A DNA stretch of 64,000 nt, taken from contig NC_079208.1 of the NCBI RefSeq assembly GCF_026745355.1, forward strand, positions 49,646,845 through 49,710,844. The letters are read 5' to 3'. This document shows, piece after piece, positions 56,201 through 64,000 of the stretch (positions within the stretch are counted from its first letter, which is position 1; each line of letters opens with the position of its first letter). The notes under the pieces were generated by a model. That model was not told the origin of the DNA. It saw only the letters and a program-made list of their open reading frames with translations, and ran no database searches. This DNA comes from Beta vulgaris subsp. vulgaris (Eukaryota; Streptophyta; Magnoliopsida; Caryophyllales; Amaranthaceae). The position numbers were made by a program, and so were the translations under genes.

Positions 56201-59200
56201 CACGTCATGAAATCACAACAAAGATGCAAGGCAAAATCAAGACAAACAATTGAGAGTAAATATACTCCCTCCGTCCCCCAATAGACTTCCCATTCCAGTT
56301 TTCATGTTTGCCAATGCACCTTTTTGTATTATTAGTATCTCTAATTATATATTAGTAAAGATTATAAAAGTTTGATTTTGTAATGTACTTAATGAAACGA
56401 ATCAAACAAGATCCCACATGACTATGTTTTTTCTTATGTATTGGAAAAAATTTAGAAGATTTTGTTTCCATATGAACCGTGCCAAAATTAGATGGGAAGT
56501 CACGGAGGGGGTATATTCTAATTATATAACTTCAGAAGATGTCATGTCAAAGATCAAGAAAAGGAGAAGATGTATACAGAAATCCCAAAGAGAGAAAAGC
56601 ACAAAATCCTTTAAGTGGTGTCTTACATTAGCATGAACCGAGCACCTACCCAAAGAATAAGGCACACAAGGACTTAAGACACACAAATATGTGTGTGTTT
56701 GTGTGTAATGCAAACATGCAAAGAAGAGAGTAGCAAATTTGTTGAAAGACAGAGAACTAAAGACAAGATGCAATCACAGTTTCCGTTAAAGAAGAGTTGC
56801 ATGTTCTACCACAGGAGCATTAGGTGAATTCTGAGCAGCATTAAATAATGCTGTATTAGCAGCTCCGGAAAATTGGCTAAGGCGATTCAGCTGGTTTCCT
56901 TGGTTTAATTGGCTTTGTCCAATTGCATGCTGCATATGTCCAGCAGGCAGCTGCCTGCCTTGATATTGTTGACTTGCTAATGATTGAGAAAATTGCATCT
57001 GATTTTGTCCTTGCAGCTGGAAAAAACATTTAAACAGATGAGAAATCTTAAAAGAATTAACCTCTCCATTCTGATATCATATCAATAAGTATAATAAAAT
57101 AAACAGTGATACAGCCATAAATAAGAGTTCTTTTCTTTTAACATAAGAGAATAGTAGGCAGCAAATTTACATATGGAATTCAACAAAATTTCAAACAATA
57201 TCTGATATCTCAATACCAAAGGAGCCTTAGAATCTCTGTTGCCAAACTAGGGGTACTATTTTTTTTAAGACAATAAAGTCCATTTGGACGGTGTAAAATG
57301 CAAAGAATCTGCAAACAACTGGACCTAGTAATTGTCAAATTGGCAAATGAGGACTGCTTTTGACAATCTAATAAAGCAACATAAGGGCCTGCATGCACAC
57401 AAAAGAATGCAGTTCTCAGTGTATATTCAAACTAGATTAACTCAGTAGTCAATATGCAACACCGACTTCTCCCTTCCCTTCCCTACCAAAAAAGATAAAA
57501 AGAAATCCATGTATAATACTCTTATTAATCATGAAGGAAAGTGGTAAGTGGAAACTGAATCAGCAGGGGGATACTGATCATATATAGATTTAATAATAAA
57601 GATTATGTCCTTGTACAGAGAGCTATACATACACATGAGGACATATATAGGGTTGGGTTACCATGGGAACAATCCTTATATGAGAACATGAAAACACTTT
57701 GTTATAATCCTTTATAACCAATATCAAATCTATTTTAACTAAATTATAACTTTCTTTTTCCATGTGGAGCCAGTTTTCTAAAAGGATTATATTTTCACAA
57801 AAATGATTATGATATAATATGTCGAAAAAGGATTATATTTTCACTAAAATGGAATATATAAAGCACGTTGTTTTTACCGAGACACAAAGAAAATATTTTG
57901 TTGTGAATGAACAAGATATTGAGGAACTGTCTATACGTAAAATCATAATTATTGATACGGGCCTTTTCTATATAAAAGGGTATGTATATATATACACACA
58001 CGCGCACACTATGTGAACCACCCTAATGGTGCAAACCATCCTTATGTAGGAGCCACCTTTCTAAGGCAGTTTTTGAGATTTGAGTGTATTTTTAAAGTGT
58101 TTCATATTACATTTCAAATATCGTTAAACAGAATGTTGAATGTTTGAGATTGTATGTTATTATCAAGTTTCATGTCATTTCTATGAGTGTTACTTTTCAA
58201 ATGTTCTGTGTCATTCTCAAGAGTTCTGCGTCATTTTATAAGTGTCATTTTTCATGTACTCTGTCAGTTTTATAAGTGTTTGTTAAACTAGTTCGCAGTT
58301 TCACACCATAAGGATGATGTGCATCAAGGGAGCGGGTCGCACAAGCTAAAGTAAAGATTGCATAAAGGATACCGTTGGGAACTTCTGCTGAGCCTGAGTT
58401 TGCATATCATGTAGTTGTGGCAGTTGGTTCTGCAAGAAAATCATCGAATAATTTAGTTAAAACAGGCCATAAATTAAGTGCAGATATCCTCACTCTTCAC
58501 TCAAGGATATGTAGAGTAGTAGCTATCCCCATCCCACACACCCTCCACCAACCAAAAGTAAAGATCCAGGTCCCTTGTATCTTCTTCTCTTTATTGCAGC
58601 ACTGTCAGAAGCAAACAGAGGCAAGATAGAAGAGAGAAACAAATACAAAGCACTGAAGGGAAGATCAGAACTAGAAAGGAAATATCCAAGTATTATTCCC
58701 TGTTAACAACGGTGTAAGGAAAGCTTCTCCCTCATCCTGAACATCAAATGGAACTACAACCCGCATAAATGATGACATGCAGTAACTTTGAATCAACAAA
58801 GGGATGCTAAAAAGGGTAAAGCAGCACTAAAGCTCCAATGAAGATGATCTGGGGGAGACCTTGCAAACCAACCAATACCCAGCCTGCATCAGGGACCCAG
58901 ATAAACCCTCCTATGCTTAAAGGCAAGTCCAAATCACACATCTTCAAAATACAAGAGAAGAACTTGATAAAGTCGATTTAAACAAGCAGACGAATTGGCA
59001 GGATGCAAAAGCAAACCTCCTCCACGACCTTCACTTTTACAGTTTTACTAGTGGTGCGATATAATCTTCCCCATTCACCATTAAAGGCAACAGGTCTACA
59101 CAAAAATAACCTTGCATAATGGTTCAGACCTCTAAAACAATGTAAAGATGTTATAATCATCATCGACAAAGAAAATGTAATATTGTAATGTAGTAAAATT

Positions 59201-62200
59201 AATCCAGGAGGACCAGGACCATAGTGTTATCCAAATTCCAAAGAAACCCGTCCACATAAACCCCTTTTTTGAAATCCCACTTAAAAGCAACTATTCCCTA
59301 TTATCCTCTTGATACCATGACTCAGAAACAAGAGGAAGTCATAATTCACTAAACTATCTATACGAAAAGGAAATCTTACATGGGAGTGCCACATCCAACC
59401 TTGGCTGGTACCCATTTATATTATATCACAAACACATAAAGTGTAACCTGATATTGCATGGACTTCGTTATATTAAGCAATTTTGGGACAGACCATTAAC
59501 ATCTATCATGTATGCTGAGTAGCAGCTTAAGATGGCGGTGAATTGCCTCTGAGTTGCAACCTATGTTGATCGGACTCCTCATTTTACATCAAGTACCCGT
59601 GTCGGATACTCGAGTAACTCGACACTCGAACATGGGTGGGACACTTGGACATTTCGTTTTAGGCCAAAAAATTGAAGAAGTTCCAAAAAATAGCCGAGTC
59701 AGACACTTGGACACGTACCCCCGTCAGTTATAGGTACCCTAGTCCTAGCAACATAGGTTGCAACTAATATGAGCAGGAAAGTGTGTTAGGATAAATGGCA
59801 AATTCTTAATACAAGATATAATATGGAACACAAATAAATTAAAATCAACAGTAAACCATAATAGAGAGGGTACAAAGACATAAACTACTGGAAACTACAG
59901 ATTTGAAGCACAAGCACAAGAGATACCTGAGCCAAACCCTGCATGGTGGACTGCCTATATTGCTGCTGAGCGAGAAGTTGTTGCTGCTGAGAAGGAAGCT
60001 GCATCATTTTTCTCTGCTGTTGCAGCTGATGTTGCTGTTGGAGTGTTTGCTGCTGGGGAGAAGGTGCGTTCATCATGTTTGTACCAGACCTAGGAGAATT
60101 TGCATATGGCATTGGTGATGCTGTATTATCAAAGGAAGATGCTGCGGTAGCAGTAGAGGGTGAAGGCATTGATCTCCCAAGTTGCTGTGCCCCAGAAGCC
60201 TGCAGCAGAATTTTGTTTTCATCCAACAGAAATGAAACAGCAAATGTTGTCAATCATACATCACTCTTCAATGTAATACAGAAAAAGATATCTTTTCAAT
60301 CAGGTCTAGAAGGAAAGCCAGATTCCCTCAAAGAAAAGTTTGCGCACACCCTTCATTTTGTCTGAAGTACTGGTCGGAACTGTAGATATTAATTTCCAGA
60401 CAAATAGACAATAGCAATTTGCTTATCTTGAATAAGCCACTCCCAAGTTTTGAAACACGACCATTCCAACCAAGGAAAAAATACCCCGCCTATCCATGAA
60501 AACATAAACCTCATACGTCTCCAGCTCAACCAAGACTCAAGAGAATTGAGGAAAGGCTAATCCACCAATCTGTAAACTCCATGTGCTCACTTCTTCACTC
60601 TATGATTCACAACTCAAATCGACCAGCTCATCTCTTCATTATCACAATCAGAAATGAGACCACAATAACCTCTCTTTTTTTAACAAACAACCTTATAATC
60701 CCATATCAAACACCACTAATTCTACCCAAACCTAAATTCTATCCTCCAAAAAATCGCACGTTCATTACTCCATACTCCATAGCAATCCATTGGTGAAAAC
60801 TCGAAACCTTATTGATGAGAAGCTGTGAGGCATGGCAATGCAAGCTGGAGCAGGGTCTCAAATCGAGTGTCACGACAGTGAGACACGAATCATTATTGCC
60901 TTGGCCAGGATTCAGGTGCAAATTACAATACCCCTTAAAACAAGGTGGAATTTGGCAGTGAATAATGTAAGGAACTAGCCTGAAGGGAAGAGGTGATATA
61001 GTCATTGTACAGTCAGTTTCTTAGGGTCACCTTAAAGAGGTAGTTAATGAGTTAGTTAGAGGGGCGAGACTGTGAGAGGGAAAAGGAGAATCATATACTC
61101 TATTAATAGAGGAGACAGAGGGAGCGAGAAACCATCAAGAATATTGTGAAGAGTTTTTTTTTAGTTACATTTTGTGATTTGGGAGAGAACAAGCTTCTCA
61201 AAAGCTTGTGTTTATCAGTACATTATTCTGTTTTCCAGAATGCTCAATCAAAATCATCTTATCCTTTATTTTTACCTTAGCTGTGTCAACACATAATAAC
61301 TCCTTTTTCTTCTTTTCTATTACAATTTTAAAAAATTTCCATTAGGAAGAAGTGACACAAGAAGCAAAAGTCATAAAAATCCAAAAAAAGGAAGGGAGGA
61401 AACCAAAAGCAATTGAATGCATTTTATCCAAATACAGGGTGATATATAGCATGCCATAGATAATATTAACCTGCAACGGAGTACCCTGATTACTGTGATT
61501 GCTGGACAACATCAGAGGTGTATTCTTCGAGTACATACCTGAAAGTTAAAACCCCAAGTTTATCATTAAAGAGCCATCAAAATACAATATTAAGATGGAG
61601 ATGCAGCTGAAGATCCTAAGAACAACTAATTACCAGATCCATCACCATAATTCTGTGTCCCATCACCAATGGTGAGCACATCAACAAGATGTGAAGGGAG
61701 TGGAGAAGTAGCATGCCTTTGGTCTACAGGCAACCTTAATCCTGCCCAACACAGACATCAAGCATCTCAAAAGAGGATAGCAGAAAGCTTATCAAAAGTC
61801 CTAACCAATCATAGCTAAACAATAAGTTTAGGCAGCAACAAGATCAGAAGGCAATGTCATCCATAGCCATATATCTCACCTATTACCACCCAAAGAAAAG
61901 AAGATGAGCTAGCCACATTAGATGGCCTTGCTACCAAGTCAGAAAAGCTGCGGGAAATGATGAAGTATAAAAAAGAACGATGACAAACATGCACGCACAA
62001 CAGAAGGGGGGGGGGGGGGACAAGTTAATGATTGGGTGTAAGATGTAAGAATACACAATTGTTGAGCTAATAAAAGCATTTGGCTTGCATATAAAATTTG
62101 ACAGTTCGAGGACTCACCTTCACCATGATTGACAGCAGCCCGAAGTAGATTTTCCTTCTCCTGAATTTTGGCAGAAAAGGCCTTGTCTAATGTTGGGACA

Positions 62201-63097
62201 GTGCTCAGCCTTTGGCGGGTATCCAGACCATAGGCTTTGCGGGTATCAGCTATAACTTTTTCAGCACTTTCACAGGCTGCAGCAATCATGTCAATTCTAG
62301 CCTGCCACAGTGACCAGTTATCTTTCAAAAAACTGACTTAAGGAGTTGCTTACTAAATAAGCAAAATCAAGTCACCTTAAGCTTATCAATTTGTGTAGGT
62401 ACAGGCAAATGTTGCATGCCAAGAAGCAGTTGCTCTCTCTTGGAATTGTCATCCATTTCTATCTCAGGCAAGAGCTTTGATGACAGCATGACAGGGAGTA
62501 CTGCATGGAAAATGACTTGTAAACATAGGGGGTCATTAAACCAATCCACAGATCAATTCCTAACATTTCTGTCTCCATATTTCAATCCTCTCTTACAAGT
62601 TCCACCACCGTTCCTCCTCCACTTAGTGTCAATTTTTTCTCTAGTTCTCCATCCATCACTTTTTTAGCCCACTCTTCTTTGGTATGGATCTCTCAAGTAT
62701 GCAGATCAATTGAAGTTCAAGCCACTTTACTTTTAAGTTAATTGCTTTCTTGTTCTACTTATGCATAAGTTCCTTTTTTGGTTGAAATACCGGATACCTC
62801 AAGAAATAACTAATGAAGATCTCAAATTCTCAACATATCAATTATGAACAAAGTTCAACTTTCTCAAACAAAATTTTGACTGTACTTGGCTATATATAAA
62901 AAAATTATTTCAACGATAAAAGTATAATTAATCATACAAAAGTACAAATTAATCTGGATGAAAGCCACTTACTTGTAGCATTCTCAGCATTAACATTCCT
63001 AGGATGAACCACAAAAGCCTTTGAGACCTTCTTAATGTCTTCCACAATATTGAACAACTCCAGATTCACCATCGAAAATTGACCGACAACATCTTGC
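53257..63097 (-). CDS. MED8: Mediator complex subunit 8, 5' exon(s) outside window
   Basis: MED8 belongs to the Mediator head module, linking transcription factors to RNA polymerase II; in Arabidopsis it acts in flowering, defence and cell growth. Visible exons in order are 62973-63097, 62376-62500, 62118-62301, 61634-61741, 61471-61538, 59927-60199, 58373-58429, 56810-57016, 54837-54890, 53580-53640 and 53257-53444. All borders have GT/AG and the frame is continuous to the stop at 53257-53259 (about 482 residues). The conserved MED8 core is clear: [48 protein letters not shown] and [20 protein letters not shown]. The rest is Gln-rich ([13 protein letters not shown]) and ends [14 protein letters not shown]. 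The first visible exon completes a Trp codon begun in a missing exon; the family has about 40-90 more residues there. The long introns hold several MITEs. Confidence 0.95.
56265..56511. mobile_element. Stowaway-like MITE in a MED8 intron
   Basis: It begins CTCCCTCCGTCCCCCAATAG and ends GATGGGAAGTCACGGAGGGG plus G, an imperfect inverted repeat, with TA at both sides. It lies in the intron between the exons at 54837 and 56810. Confidence 0.85.
58016..58341. mobile_element. Small inverted-repeat element in a MED8 intron
   Basis: The left end ACCACCCTAATGGTGCAAAC followed by CATCCTTATG pairs with the right end, whose complement contains TTGATGCACATCATCCTTAT. Similarity spans about 30 bp. The left flank is a TATATATACACACACG microsatellite, reminiscent of the (TA)n-associated elements at 32.7-35.7 kb. 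The interior repeats TGTCATTTT.A.AAGTGT words. Limits are approximate. Confidence 0.5.
59553..59764. mobile_element. MITE with GTTGCAACCTATGTTG termini in a MED8 intron
   Basis: A perfect 16-bp inverted repeat (GTTGCAACCTATGTTG) bounds 212 bp. The interior holds ACCCGTGTCGGATACTCGAG and, inverted, GAGTCAGACACTTGGACACG-like words, a layout I recognise from a MITE group common in dicot introns and promoters (TATGTTGCTCGGACTC type). No clear target duplication is seen. Confidence 0.75.
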
Positions 63098-63893
63098 CTA
63101 GTACCACACACGAGTAATGATTGAAAGACATTTACATAAATGTACTTTTGATAATCCAGCCAGAAAAAATATCAGCTACAAATTTCATCATGTAACAAAA
63201 CCCATTTATGCTTAATCTCTCTTGTCAACAAGCCTTTTTAAGCAACTTTCCTAAACAATTAGGTGTATTCAACTAGACTTATTGAAGAAACTATCACTTA
63301 TATAGTTCAAAGAGAACTTCAAGACAAACATGAACCCTGGAAGGGCAGACAACTTAGCAGAAGAAGTACCTTTTTCGTAGACAACAAAATAATATAGATT
63401 GATCCAATTATATACACCATTAATATAAGTCGATTTCAAGTTCAACAAGAAATCGAAATTCCGTATCGGTTTTGGACTAACAATGGACTATATCAAATTA
63501 GTTCATTAACTCTTTGCGTTTCTCCTAAACTAAAATAAGCAGACTAGTAGCATACTTGCATATAGCTAAAATGCCGAAGCCTCTACGGAAGCACCAAGGG
63601 TTAATACTTAATAATGCTGACGTTGATGTTGCTAAGCAACTACCAGAAGTGTTACAGAATGAGATTAAATTTAAACCTCTGTCCTAATTACGTATTTTTG
63701 CTGATTCTCATAATAAGCTCATAAAATTCAAAGAAGTTGAATAAAATTAATCTCACTGTTATTAGAAGTTGAGATAATTACACTCTTACCTCCATTAACA
63801 AGCTATCATTTCCGCAACAACAAAAAAAACCAACTAAAGAGTAAGTCAGAAATGTAATATCTCCAATTTCATGTATAACTTCAGCAACAATAA

Positions 63894-64000
63894 GGCTATG
63901 TTTGGTAGGGCGTAAAACGTTTTCTTGGAAAACTATTTTTCCTCTATTTTCAGTTTTACATTGTTTGGTTGGCAAAAGAGCGTAAAATCATTTTCCCTTG
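63894..64000. mobile_element. Left end of a PIF/Harbinger-like element, cut by the window edge
   Basis: It starts GGCTATGTTTGGTAGGGCG directly after TAA (63891-63893), resembling the GGCTATGTT termini and 3-bp target sites of the elements at 8895 and 10801. The word TTGTTTGGTTGGCAAAAG follows. The other end lies outside, so the call rests on one terminus. Confidence 0.4.

Noticed and set aside
60960..61330. Possible solo LTR in a MED8 intron (AGTTAGTTAGAGGGGCGAGA and leader-like sequence)
   Set aside because: It has the flavour of a Copia LTR end, but no TG..CA borders with a 5-bp duplication could be fixed.
1..64000. CRISPR arrays, operons, ribosome binding sites or prophage
   Set aside because: The window is plant nuclear DNA; no bacterial-type feature is present.

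Overview
The window looks like nuclear DNA of a eudicot plant. Its genes have many introns with GT..AG borders, intergenic DNA is AT-rich, and it carries dense plant-type transposable elements (Stowaway-like MITEs with CTCCCTCC termini, CACTA, PIF/Harbinger, MULE, hAT, mariner, tRNA-derived SINEs, a Ty3/gypsy element). I cannot fix the species; an Amaranthaceae-like genome is only a guess from repeat style.

Three conserved host genes were rebuilt exon by exon. (1) The minus strand at 28..6404 carries the first 11 coding exons of DWF5, the sterol delta-7 reductase of brassinosteroid/phytosterol synthesis; its last exons lie left of the window. (2) The plus strand at 41179..49693 carries a complete four-exon UTP10/HEATR1-type U3 snoRNP protein (2149 codons plus stop) for 18S rRNA processing. 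(3) The minus strand at 53257..63097 carries all but the first coding exon(s) of Mediator subunit MED8. UTP10 and MED8 are convergent. A serine-rich 95-codon reading frame at 50358..50645 is doubtful.

The ~35 kb between DWF5 and UTP10 is a layered transposon graveyard. 6.7-8.3 kb holds nested MITE pairs. 8.5-11.1 kb holds two head-to-head SINEs, one split by a PIF/Harbinger-like element with a shorter relative nearby. 11.5-12.9 kb is a non-autonomous CACTA element. 13.3-22.5 kb is a decayed minus-strand Ty3/gypsy element (gag, protease, RT, RNase H, start of integrase, one long LTR) whose gag is split by a second CACTA element and whose LTR carries a Stowaway and a hAT element. 23.8-28.5 kb is a full-length plant mariner-like element with a frameshifted DD39D-type transposase and, unusually, a second reading frame facing it. 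28.9-30.2 kb is a MULE with long terminal inverted repeats, a GC-rich proline-coding minisatellite and telomere-like tracts. 32.6-35.8 kb is a cluster of inverted-repeat elements embedded in (TA)n microsatellites, one holding a hAT-related gene fragment and a decayed tRNA-like sequence. 36.0-38.6 kb is a decayed hAT transposase.

The host genes do not form a functional cluster; they cover sterol synthesis, ribosome biogenesis and transcription. The best candidate for something undescribed is the mariner-like element with two convergent reading frames. Exon borders come from splice consensus, reading-frame continuity and recalled family similarity, with no alignment run.
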